From: Coemansia sp. RSA 922
Taxonomy: Eukaryota; Kickxellomycota; Kickxellomycetes; Kickxellales; Kickxellaceae
NCBI GenBank assembly: GCA_027577415.1
Contig: JANBQS010000561.1
Span: 1-15,349 of the forward strand
Direction of reading: 5' to 3'
DNA length: 15,349 nt
Below are positions 7,392-15,294 of the stretch, in pieces. The position numbers were made by a program, and so were the translations under genes. Every line of letters starts with the position of its first letter. Positions within the stretch are counted from its first letter, which is position 1. The notes under the pieces were generated by a model. That model was not told where the DNA came from, made no database searches, and worked only from the letters and a program-made list of their open reading frames with translations.

Positions 7392-9008
7392 TTACTCCAA
7401 AAGGCGGCGTAATATTTTGCCCGAAGTGTTGCGAGGAATAGAATTGACCAAGACATATCCACCGCGTAGCTGCTTATAATATGCTACTTGGTTATTGACC
7501 CACTCAACAACCCGCTGAGCGGCAGCAGCTGGATCATTTTGATCTGGGTCAGTCAGCACCAGATACGCCTTTGGCACTTCGGTTTGACGCTGTAAATCGA
7601 ATACGCCCTTGACGGCACAGTCTCTGACTTCAAGATGTTGTAGTATAATTCCCTCGAGTTCGGCGGGCGCAACTTGAAAGCCATTATACTTTATCAGTTC
7701 CTTTTTACGATCAGTAACGTAAATATGTTGTTGGTCATCTATATAACCGACATCGCCAGTATGCAAATAGCCGTCAACATCTATCGTCTCTTTTGTCGCC
7801 TCGTCGTTGTTCAAGTATCCGAGCATGATATTGGGTCCGCGGAAGCACAGCTCGCCAATTTCGTTACTGTCTAGCGTACGTCCAATATCGTCAACTACTT
7901 TGGCTTCAATACTGGGTAAAATACGGCCGACTGACCTGACATTAGAGGCTGTAGGCGGGTTGAGCGAGACAGCTGGACTGGTCTCGGTTAGCCCGTACCC
8001 TTGCAGAATAGATAACTCGGGTAAGAGCGACTCGAGCGTAGCAATCGACTCTGAGCTTAGCGGCGCAGCACCGACCACTACCCAGCGTAGTGACTGTAGG
8101 CAGTCAGTAAGAGTCTTGGGCGGCAGCTTCGTCAGGGCATTGATAATTGGCGGGACCAACATAGTCTCTGTGACCTGATGTTGTTTGACCAAGCTGAGGA
8201 ACTGGGTCATATCGAATTTGCGCGATATCACTGTAGTAACGCCAGAAATGGGCATGACAAAGCAGAGAAATGTCAGACCAAAACTGTGAAACATAGGCAG
8301 CACAGCAATGCTTGTCGGGCGATAGGTGGAGGTCTGGTGTACGGCGGTGATTTGCAAAATGTTGGCGATAATATTGCCGTGACTCAGTTTAACGCCCTTT
8401 GGTAGCCCCGTAGTGCCACTCGAGTACGGGATAAATGCTGGCGCTTGATGAGCGGCATCTGGGCGAGGGAAATCGCGGTTGCTACGCAAGTCAAAGATAG
8501 AGCGAGTATCGGGAAGCTTGTTCATAGAGTCGCTGTCAGCCAACAAGATAGGTACATTGGGTTCAGCAGCCTCGGTGACCAAAGGATGAAGAGCTGTAAC
8601 GGTAATAACGAGGCGCGCTTGTGAGTCACTCAGCTGGTGCGATAGCTCGCGAGAAGTATAGGCTGGATTGGCCAGCGTGCAAGTAGCGCCCAGAGTCAGT
8701 ACAGCGAGGGCGATAGGCAAGTAATAAACAGAGTTGGGCATTACTATAGCCACAACATGGCCAGGGCGAACTCCAGCATTGTGGTACAGTCCAGCAGCCA
8801 ATCTATTAGTCAGAGCCTCAGCGGTGTTCAGCGTGAGAGTGGCCGACGGATCATCGCCGTCAATATACAGCGGGCGTAGAGCTTGTGAGCCACTAGAGTC
8901 AGTAAAGGCAGGATTTTGGCGGACTCGGCTGAAGAAAAACGCGGGAAGATCCGAGTGTTTAGGGGCGACAATGTCGGGCAGAGATGACTTTATTCCAGAG
9001 TAAACCAT
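7392..9008 (-). CDS. 4-coumarate-CoA-ligase-like acyl-CoA synthetase, copy 2
   Basis: 538 residues from ATG 9008 (MVYSGIKSSLPD). It is a clear paralogue of the ligase just downstream on the same strand, 243 bases away, with long shared stretches in the C-terminal third (PAELEG, QHxxVRDCAV, RQTEVPxAYLVL, NxQVAYYKQLRGGYVLV). Motifs: YSSGTTGLPKG (195-205), GYGLTETSP with Tyr338, GELCFRGPNIMLGYLNN, LHTGD, DRKKELIKYNGFQVAPAELE and the catalytic Lys in TSGKILRR (531). It lacks about 20 residues present in copy 1 before the phosphate loop. It ends RRLLE, again without PTS1. The hinge differs from copy 1 (TDRKKE against TGRKKE). Its promoter is shared divergently with the WD40 gene; a TATATATA lies 87 bases upstream. 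Confidence 0.92.
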   Translation of the reverse strand: MVYSGIKSSLPDIVAPKHSDLPAFFFSRVRQNPAFTDSSGSQALRPLYIDGDDPSATLTLNTAEALTNRLAAGLYHNAGVRPGHVVAIVMPNSVYYLPIALAVLTLGATCTLANPAYTSRELSHQLSDSQARLVITVTALHPLVTEAAEPNVPILLADSDSMNKLPDTRSIFDLRSNRDFPRPDAAHQAPAFIPYSSGTTGLPKGVKLSHGNIIANILQITAVHQTSTYRPTSIAVLPMFHSFGLTFLCFVMPISGVTTVISRKFDMTQFLSLVKQHQVTETMLVPPIINALTKLPPKTLTDCLQSLRWVVVGAAPLSSESIATLESLLPELSILQGYGLTETSPAVSLNPPTASNVRSVGRILPSIEAKVVDDIGRTLDSNEIGELCFRGPNIMLGYLNNDEATKETIDVDGYLHTGDVGYIDDQQHIYVTDRKKELIKYNGFQVAPAELEGIILQHLEVRDCAVKGVFDLQRQTEVPKAYLVLTDPDQNDPAAAAQRVVEWVNNQVAYYKQLRGGYVLVNSIPRNTSGKILRRLLE

Positions 9009-9094
9009 GAGTACAAGAGATAGGGTTAGAGTAGATGTTGCGAGAGAGAAAAAGGAGAAAAAAGAGTACTTTTCCCTGTCTTTTTTGTCGCCAA

Positions 9095-9102
9095 TATATA
9101 TA
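9095..9102 (-). promoter_or_regulatory. TATA element, ligase copy 2
   Basis: TATATATA located 87 bases before the ATG at 9008. It is palindromic; distance favours the ligase over the WD40 gene (244 bases). Confidence 0.5.
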
Positions 9103-9229
9103 CTGGAACCCCTTCTCTTTTCCTCCTTTTTTCATCGTCGAAAATAGAAGAATACACTGCTTTTTGGCATATCTCTTGCATGAGAGGCTTGGATTGGGCC
9201 TACTGCGCCACTAGGTACTGGACAAAAAA

Positions 9230-9253
9230 TTGATCAGCAATGATTTGATCAGC
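9230..9253. repeat. Direct repeat TTGATCAGC in the divergent promoter
   Basis: Two identical 9-base copies, starts 15 bases apart, each containing the six-base palindrome TGATCA. A candidate paired binding site for a dimeric regulator. Chance occurrence is not excluded. Confidence 0.4.
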
Positions 9254-9345
9254 CCATGTGAGGTGTTTATGTCACCAGCGCATATAGTTGTATAGTTGCA
9301 TTTTGCTTCTTTAATTTTGTTCATCCACTTTATTTACTTTTCTCA

Positions 9346-12291
9346 ATGATGGACATTTACGCAGAGACATGGCGACCGAGTAGCAGCACGAGCAATATGA
9401 GTGGCACCAGGTCGCGCAGACAAAGCACACGCGGAGTAGCGACAGCGAGTCCTACAACAGCCGTTGCAGGCTGCAGCAGCGCGCACTGGCGGCAGGCATA
9501 CGTAGCCAGCGATACAGGAGATACTAGCGGAGTGCAGTCGACGTCGCTGGGATTGCCCGACGAGTCGCGGTTCACAACGAGCCTGGCCATGAGCGAGGAC
9601 CAGCCGCTGCTGGCAGTAGGGTCGGGCAGCCACGAGACAAACATGTTCTTTGTGCAGAGCCTCGACGACCAGCTCGACGTCAAGGCATCGTTTGCCTCAA
9701 AGTTTCCCATCTACGCACTCGCACTGCACGGCAACCTTCTGCTGGCTGGCACCGACCGCAGCACCAGCGTACTGTACCGCGTCGACCGTGCTCGGCTGCT
9801 CGGCTACTCTGAAGCTGACGCAGGGTCGGAAGACGGGCCCCTCGTGCGCTGCGTGGGCACTTTTAAGAGCAAGGCTGCGCGCAGTGTCGACGTTGCTGCG
9901 CCGGGCAGCCATGCGCCCACGAGGCGCGTCTCGTGCGTAGACTTTGCTGGCGACGCGTTTCTGGCCTGCGTCGGCGGCGTCGTCAGCGTGTGGGACGCAG
10001 CGCGCAGTCAGCAGCAGCAGCCGCAGCCGCTGAGAGTCGAGCGCGTGTCGGCCCAGCCGTTGACGCGGGCCGCTTGGAGCCCGCACGGCGGAGCAACGCT
10101 GGTGGCTGCGTCTGGCGTCGACGGCGGAGCGGCGATAGTCGACCTGCGCCGGCGGGGACGCGCTGTGGCGTGGCGTGCAGCGACGGCGGCCGGCGCCAAT
10201 GATGCGGCGTGGTCGCCCCTGGTGCCGCACTGGCTGGCGACGGCGGGCGAGGACGGCGCTGTGCGAGTATGGGACCTGCGCTACGCCACGACGACGCCCG
10301 CCATGACCGTGCGGCATGCGACCAGCGCCGGCGTGCCTCGGCGGGTGGCGTGGAGCCCTACGCACGTCGACCTGATCTCGGTCGGAACCAGCGACCGCGC
10401 CTGGCGCCTGCACTCACTGCGCGACACTCTTTCGCCCGTGGTGGCTGACTGCCGTGCTGCTGATGACGTAGGCGCTGTTGTGTCAGCGTGCGCCAAGGGC
10501 AGCACCTTTTACACGCTCAGCGCCTGTGGCGACCTGTTTGCCCACCGCCTGACGCCACAAGCACTGAGCCTCGCAGCAGTGCATCGCTATGGCGATAGTG
10601 GGGATTCGGTCCTGAGCCGAGCCGAGTCTGCTGTTTACGCTCGCGATATCCGAGGCGCTGCCGACGCCGTTTTGAGCCAGCCGCTCAGCAGCGACGCTGC
10701 CACGACGCGTGCGCTGTGCGACTTGTTTGCAGCGAAGCCACGGCTGGCAGCTGCGGCTGCCGAGTGGACCCTGCCAACGACGTTGCCTCGCGCATCATTG
10801 ACCGACTCTGCCGCTACTGCCGCCGACTCCGAGTCGACCGACGCGGCGGCGCGGCGTGCGATGGCTGGCGACCTGCAGCGGCTTGGCTATGGCCTGCCGC
10901 CAGACTTCCCGCTCGACGCAACTGCGGCGCGGCACCCGGCGGTGCTGCAGGCGCTTGAGCGGCTGAACACCGCCAGCTTGCGGTCGGCGCTGGACGATCT
11001 CGTCGCACAGTCCGAAGGGTCCGAAGATGCTGGCAGTGGCAGCAGCCCGCCGTGGAAGGCGGCGGCCGATCGCGCGCAGCAAATTGTGCAGTGTGTGACA
11101 GCAGACCCGACGCTGCTGGATGCGCGGCTGCTGCGTGCTGTGGTCAAGCTGGTGCTGCCCAACGACTGCATTGCCGGGCTGACACTGGGCCTGGGCATTT
11201 GCCAGGCCTACCTTGCCCACCAGCGCCGAGGCCCAGCGTCGGCTGTTTCTTGCGGAGACTTGGACGGCCTTGTCCACGTGCTTTTGTTCCCTACAGTGTT
11301 TGACGCCGACTCTGCCAATGACAGCGCAATGGCTGCAGGTACGACGACGCGTGCCGTAGGCGCTCCCGACGCGCATGCTGTTCGAGAGCGTATTCGCGAG
11401 TGCCTCGACGCCTGCCCAGACGTAGTGTTTGAGATGGTACGTTTAGAAATCAGCATTCAGGACGCTGTGCTGAAGGGCGGCGAGCAGGCCCATGTCGCCG
11501 AAGCCATTGTGCAGACCATGAAGGAGCATGCCCAGACTGTTGCCACTTTGCTCGATAGTCGTCAGCCTCAGTTGCCACCTGTGCAGATCCACGCGCTGTA
11601 TCCAACGACGACTACTATCTCGGCTAGTGCCGTTCGCTTGTACCTGAACTCGTTGGTGCCGATGCGTGCCTATGACGAGTACTTGGTCAACTCGCAGTGG
11701 TGGCGAGTAGCTCCACTATCTCATGCATCTACAGGCGAGGGTCGTGTAGTTGGAAGTGACATGGGATGGCCCTCGTCATATCCATTGGCGCGGATGATTA
11801 ACCGCCAGACCGCTACACTAGTAGTACCACGCTTTGCTCGTCAGCTCGATGTAGTGCGAGCCGCAGTGGCCAAAGAGCCGCTGAGCTTGGAGCCGCGTTT
11901 ATACCGGGACACGTTGCTCAAAATTGCGCGTATCAACATACTGATGCGCTGCGACCAGGCTTTAACATTTACCATACCTCCTCCTTCTTCCCAATCCGCT
12001 GATGGAACTGTCGCTGGGCCAAAGTCAGTTACTACTAGTATATCTGAATCTCTGCTTGTCGATGCATTTGACGAGATAGGTAATGCCTTTCTTATGCTTC
12101 TCGAGGCCCTGGCTCGTCATGCTAGCCACCGTGATGCACACAAGCGTGCTGCTGCAGAGGCATTACCCCTTCACGAGTCCCTTGCCAAGCTTGTTGAACA
12201 TCAGTCGGTTTCAATAACTGCAGGACGTAAACCACATGTGGCTTCTGTAACAAAGTACTTGCGCAAACTCGAGCACTATGCTAACGCATAA
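9346..12291 (+). CDS. Large WD40-repeat protein with helical C-terminal half, unrecognised
   Basis: 981 residues, single exon, from ATG 9346 (a second ATG follows immediately). The first ~70 residues are Ser/Thr/Arg-rich and disordered. About residues 75-410 form a beta propeller: WSPHGG at 244, WSPLVPHWLATAGEDGAVRVWDLRY at 289-313 and VAWSPTHVDLISVGTSD at 335 are good WD40 blades. From about 410 the protein is predicted alpha-helical, with Ala/Leu-rich stretches, the segment DLQRLGYGLPPDFPL near 505, and a well-ordered C-terminal third. Propeller followed by helical solenoid is the plan of coat, tethering and SEA/GATOR-type scaffolds, but I see no C-terminal RING or zinc ribbon that would suggest Sea4/Mio, and it does not read as Sec31. 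The 5' two-thirds are strongly GC-rich while the last ~700 bases are not. TAA at 12289-12291 overlaps a TAATAATAAA stretch that supplies AATAAA. Confidence 0.85.
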   Translation: MMDIYAETWRPSSSTSNMSGTRSRRQSTRGVATASPTTAVAGCSSAHWRQAYVASDTGDTSGVQSTSLGLPDESRFTTSLAMSEDQPLLAVGSGSHETNMFFVQSLDDQLDVKASFASKFPIYALALHGNLLLAGTDRSTSVLYRVDRARLLGYSEADAGSEDGPLVRCVGTFKSKAARSVDVAAPGSHAPTRRVSCVDFAGDAFLACVGGVVSVWDAARSQQQQPQPLRVERVSAQPLTRAAWSPHGGATLVAASGVDGGAAIVDLRRRGRAVAWRAATAAGANDAAWSPLVPHWLATAGEDGAVRVWDLRYATTTPAMTVRHATSAGVPRRVAWSPTHVDLISVGTSDRAWRLHSLRDTLSPVVADCRAADDVGAVVSACAKGSTFYTLSACGDLFAHRLTPQALSLAAVHRYGDSGDSVLSRAESAVYARDIRGAADAVLSQPLSSDAATTRALCDLFAAKPRLAAAAAEWTLPTTLPRASLTDSAATAADSESTDAAARRAMAGDLQRLGYGLPPDFPLDATAARHPAVLQALERLNTASLRSALDDLVAQSEGSEDAGSGSSPPWKAAADRAQQIVQCVTADPTLLDARLLRAVVKLVLPNDCIAGLTLGLGICQAYLAHQRRGPASAVSCGDLDGLVHVLLFPTVFDADSANDSAMAAGTTTRAVGAPDAHAVRERIRECLDACPDVVFEMVRLEISIQDAVLKGGEQAHVAEAIVQTMKEHAQTVATLLDSRQPQLPPVQIHALYPTTTTISASAVRLYLNSLVPMRAYDEYLVNSQWWRVAPLSHASTGEGRVVGSDMGWPSSYPLARMINRQTATLVVPRFARQLDVVRAAVAKEPLSLEPRLYRDTLLKIARINILMRCDQALTFTIPPPSSQSADGTVAGPKSVTTSISESLLVDAFDEIGNAFLMLLEALARHASHRDAHKRAAAEALPLHESLAKLVEHQSVSITAGRKPHVASVTKYLRKLEHYANA

Positions 12292-12926
12292 TAATAAACA
12301 GTAGCTTTTTCCTCCGATCAGACGACTTGATATAAAGATAAATGTGGCGTAATAGTGAACTGCTACGTAATTGTTTATTATTATTATATTTGTATTTTTT
12401 GCGGCGTAGTTTGTCACAAAGAGAGGGATGACGGGGAGGGAATGCTGTGGGAATAAAAATATATTGTTTAACGAGAGGAATAGGGACAGCGAGACTGGTT
12501 AGCCACTTTTTTTTTAAAAATCCAAAGAGATTTAATATTGTTCTTGACGTAAATAAATGGCGCTACAGCACATTTTTTCATTGTGCTGTGCGTGTGTACA
12601 GGTTTTATATTTTTTTCTTGCAATATAAAAAAGAAGAAGAATGAAAAACATGGCTTGTATTGAATTTTTTTCTATATCCCTTTGTTCATAGGAAAAAAAC
12701 GTGAATATGGCTTGGGAGCCTTTTTTTTTTCCTCATAGAGTGCAAAAAGTTGTGGCTATGTGCCGGAATAATTTTTTTGTTTGGCACACAGAAATATATA
12801 TAAAATCATCTCGAGACTGAAACATTTCAAAAAGTATCCTGTGTACCAGAAATAAAAAGTTCCTTTGCTACTCTCTTCATCACTAGTATCATCCCCCTTT
12901 CCCCTCCCAAATTTATTTCATCCAAT
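12292..12926. other. AT-rich spacer and promoter of the Asn/Gly-rich secreted protein
   Basis: About 635 bases. It starts with the 3' end of the WD40 gene (AATAAA at 12293-12298), then many A and T runs with no coding character. Near the downstream gene, TATATATAAAA lies at 12795-12805 and a pyrimidine-rich leader (CCCCCTTTCCCCTCCC) at about 12893-12908 precedes the ATG. No RNA gene was recognised. Confidence 0.5.
12795..12805 (+). promoter_or_regulatory. TATA box of the Asn/Gly-rich secreted-protein gene
   Basis: TATATATAAAA about 120-130 bases before the ATG at 12927, followed by a pyrimidine-rich leader. A strong consensus TATA suggests a highly or inducibly transcribed gene. Confidence 0.6.
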
Positions 12927-13634
12927 ATGCGTACTTTTGCTCTGCTTAGCCTGCTTGCTGCCTGCGCCGTCGGTGCTCCCATGCTAGTTCTGCGTCAGCT
13001 TCCCGGAGACTCTGTCAATGGTCCCACTGCATTGAGCCATCCCAACATTAACAACGGAGAGTCGGTCGAGGGCTCTGTCGAAGATACCACGTCGCTTAAC
13101 GGTGCTGTTATCAGTAACGCTATGGGTAACGATATAACCAAGATTACTCAGAACACTAACTGGCATGATAACACGATCCTCAACCCCAACATCAACACCG
13201 CTTCCAACACTCAGGGTGACGTTGTCGTCGGTAACGGTAACCAAGTATTCCCTGCTTTCGGCCGTGGCAGCAGTGTTGTCTTTAGGCGTCAGGCGCCCGG
13301 TCATATGGTCAACGGTCCTACGGCTCTCAGTAACCCAACGGTCAATAACGGTGCGTCTACTCAGGGCTCGCTCAAGGCTGATACTAGTGCTAATGGTGCT
13401 ACTATGGTTAACCCTGTCGGAAACGAATTTAGCCAGGTCAACTCTAACCAAGAGGTCGCTGATAACGTCTTTGAGAACCCTAACTGGAATCAAATCTCGG
13501 GTAATAACGGACCTGCGCTTGCTGGTAACAACAACATCTTTGTGCCCGTGACTAACGAGGCTGGTGCTATTCAGATTGATAACGGAGATCTTTTGAATGC
13601 AGCGCTGATGGCTGGTACTGCAGGTAAATGGTAG
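12927..13634 (+). CDS. Secreted Asn/Gly-rich protein with two 86-residue repeats
   Basis: 235 residues, no intron. Residues 1-17 are a signal peptide (MRTFALLSLLAACAVGA). Two repeats then align without a gap: residues 24-109 and 122-207, both opening Q-x-PG-x-x-VNGPTALS-x-P and sharing NNG, GS, TS, NGA, DN, NPN and P at the end (about 39 of 86 identical by hand count). Repeat 1 follows a single Arg; repeat 2 follows FRR, a Kex2-type site, so the precursor may be cut into two domains each beginning with Gln. There are no Cys in the mature part. The regular N-P and N-G spacing suggests a beta-solenoid or beta-roll, perhaps a wall or spore-surface component. The family is not one I can name. AATAAA at 13714-13719 follows the stop. 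A long antisense frame here is a codon-bias artefact. Confidence 0.85.
   Translation: MRTFALLSLLAACAVGAPMLVLRQLPGDSVNGPTALSHPNINNGESVEGSVEDTTSLNGAVISNAMGNDITKITQNTNWHDNTILNPNINTASNTQGDVVVGNGNQVFPAFGRGSSVVFRRQAPGHMVNGPTALSNPTVNNGASTQGSLKADTSANGATMVNPVGNEFSQVNSNQEVADNVFENPNWNQISGNNGPALAGNNNIFVPVTNEAGAIQIDNGDLLNAALMAGTAGKW
12996..13547 (+). repeat. Two gapless protein-level repeats inside the secreted protein
   Basis: Codons for residues 24-109 (12996-13253) and 122-207 (13290-13547). They are equal in length and alignable end to end, linked by a 12-residue segment with the Arg-Arg site. An internal duplication followed by substantial divergence. Confidence 0.8.
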
Positions 13635-13849
13635 TTATAAATGTGGAACCATTTTTTATTTATATTTAAATATATTCTGTTGCTCTAGCATTAGAAGCTA
13701 TCCTGTACAAAAAAATAAAAGAGAGACTAGAAATACTTTTTTTTTTTTCCTAGATGAATGAAGAAGGGCAGAGAGAGCAAAAAGAGGTCCTTGATATGGA
13801 AGAAGCAATAGAGATAGGGATATCCAAAAAAAAGTAAAAAGAATATTTT

Positions 13850-14535
13850 TTAGGCCTGGTTCTCACCACCGTAGTGCTGCTGTTGCTGACCACCGTAGTT
13901 GTTGTAGCCACCCTCCTGGCGGTTACCACCATCGTACTGGTGCTGACGGTTGTTGTAGCCGCCGTTGTTATAGCCACCAGCATTGTTGTAGTTGTTGCTA
14001 CGGAAGCCGCCCTCCTGACGAGGGTTGGAGCGACCGCCACGGCCACCACCGTAGCCACCACGGCGACCATAAGTGCCGTAGTCATTACCGCCCTGAGCCT
14101 GGTTATCGTACTCACCTCCCTCCTGCTGCTGCTGCTGGTAGTTGCCACCCTCCTGGCCTTGGTAGGAACGGTTGTTGTTAAAACGAGGACGGGGAGGACG
14201 CGCCTCCTGCTCGTTGGCGGGGTTGACGCTGATCTTGCGCTCGTCAATCTCCATATCCTGACCACCAGCAATAGCCTTACGGGCCTCATCCTCGTTGGAG
14301 AAAGTCACAAAGCCAAATCCACGAGACCTGCCTATATATATGTAAAGCATGAACAAATATTAGTTTCTTTTTTCTTTAAGTAAGATATATGTATCTTATT
14401 TTGTGGCAACTTACCAGTCTCACGGTCGGTGATGACCTTGGAGTCGACGACAGTGCCAAACTCGCTAAAGATCTCGGCGAGACGAGGGCTCTCAACACCC
14501 CAGGGGATAGAACCAACAAAGACCTTGCACGTCAT
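13850..14535 (-). CDS. RRM glycine-rich RNA-binding protein (2 exons)
   Basis: Join of 14535-14415 and 14331-13850 gives 200 residues. The intron (14414-14332, 83 bases) starts GTAAGT, has a CTAAT branch-like site and ends TATATAG; it splits Gly41. A single RRM fills residues about 3-78, with RNP2 (VFVGSI, 5-10) and RNP1 (RGFGFVTF, 44-51), both with the aromatic residues that stack on RNA. The remainder is a low-complexity tail: QEGG units, poly-Gln stretches, an RGG patch (GRRGGYGGGRGGR) and Tyr/Asn/Gly-rich repeats, i.e. a prion-like tail. This is the layout of cold-inducible and plant-type GRP proteins, which act as RNA chaperones and in splicing or mRNA stability. The start is fixed by the ATG directly before the RRM. 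Its leader on the coding strand is a long CT-rich tract, common in highly expressed fungal genes. Confidence 0.92.
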
Positions 14536-15294
14536 GACTAAAAAAGAAATAGAACCTTGAAAGAGAAAAGAGAAAAAAAGAGGAGCCTATAGAGAGGAAA
14601 AAAGAAAAAAAAAAAGAGAGCCTGGGATGAGAAAGGGAAAAAAAGAGGGAAGCAGTTTGCATTTATCAACGTCTTCGTCGTCTCTGGCACACACTACACA
14701 ATTGCAGCAACGGTGGACGTTTTTTTTTCCTCCCTCCCTCAATTTTCTCATGTACAGGCCGTGTATGAAAAAGAAGAAAAAAAAATTTGCTTAGCACACG
14801 CGCCGCACTCCCATTGGCTCTGACTTGTTACTAGTGTAGATTTGATTCGCTCTGATTACAATCTTGTGGCTGAGCTGTTGTTTCATGCGAGTCGGCTTTT
14901 TTGGGGGAAGGGGGGCAAAACCAAAAGAAACCGAGCTGCTCATCCACCGCCTGCCGACTCTAGTGTTGACAAAAAAATGAGTCCGAAAAGAAGCACAGGG
15001 GAAAGTGTGTAATTAAGGCGTACCGCGCTTCTTTCTCCTAACCCTTTCTTTTATTTATTTATATTTTCTACTGGCTGACTCTATAACTTCTAATATTCTG
15101 TGTGGCTTGTACTTTAGTCACTATTATTTCTTTCTTTTTTCATAAAGTAATTACATCACATCCTTTTTCTTGGCTAGGTCAATTTCCTATAAACATAAAG
15201 GTACTTGTCATAAATACAACGCGGGGGAGGATGTTTCTGACAAAAAGGCAGTTAAACTAAACAACTCTTTTATTATTATTATTGTGGATAGTCA
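14536..15294. promoter_or_regulatory. Divergent promoter: RNA-binding protein / Ras
   Basis: About 760 bases without a gene. 14540-14650 is almost pure purine on the plus strand, i.e. a pyrimidine-rich leader for the RNA-binding-protein gene. A CCAAT box in reverse (ATTGG) lies near 14813. A G-rich run (GGGGGAAGGGGGG) is near 14903. Toward 15294 the sequence is AT-rich with pyrimidine runs, and the Ras leader ends in a TTATTATTATTATTG stretch. No structured RNA was recognised. Confidence 0.5.

Larger units (their letters stand above)
5433..9008 (-). repeat. Tandem gene duplication of acyl-CoA ligases
   Basis: Two head-to-tail ligase genes with matching starts, motif order and lengths. Protein similarity is obvious throughout, but third positions have diverged extensively, so the duplication is old. 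Each copy has its own AT-rich upstream region. Confidence 0.85.
9009..9345. promoter_or_regulatory. Divergent promoter: ligase copy 2 / WD40 gene
   Basis: About 337 bases between two diverging starts. It contains GA-rich sequence (9044-9065), TATATATA at 9095-9102 (87 bases from the ligase ATG, palindromic so usable on either strand), a pyrimidine tract (9111-9134), and a direct repeat TTGATCAGC at 9230-9238 and 9245-9253, each holding the palindrome TGATCA. No gene is present in it. Confidence 0.6.

Noticed and set aside
9697..10413. Long minus-strand Arg-rich frame (238 codons) inside the WD40 gene
   Set aside because: GC-rich DNA gives long antisense frames; the protein is low-complexity Arg/Ala with no domain, and the plus strand has clear WD40 motifs.
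10795..11376. Second minus-strand frame (193 codons) inside the WD40 gene
   Set aside because: Same GC-driven artefact; no coding features.
12984..13493. Minus-strand 169-codon frame antisense to the Asn/Gly-rich protein
   Set aside because: Arises from GTT/AAC codon complementarity (Asn read as Val); repetitive and without a start context.
13874..14200. Trinucleotide-rich stretch that looks like a repeat array
   Set aside because: It encodes the Gln/Gly/Asn-rich tail of the RRM protein; no unit structure independent of the codons, and no CRISPR-like spacing.
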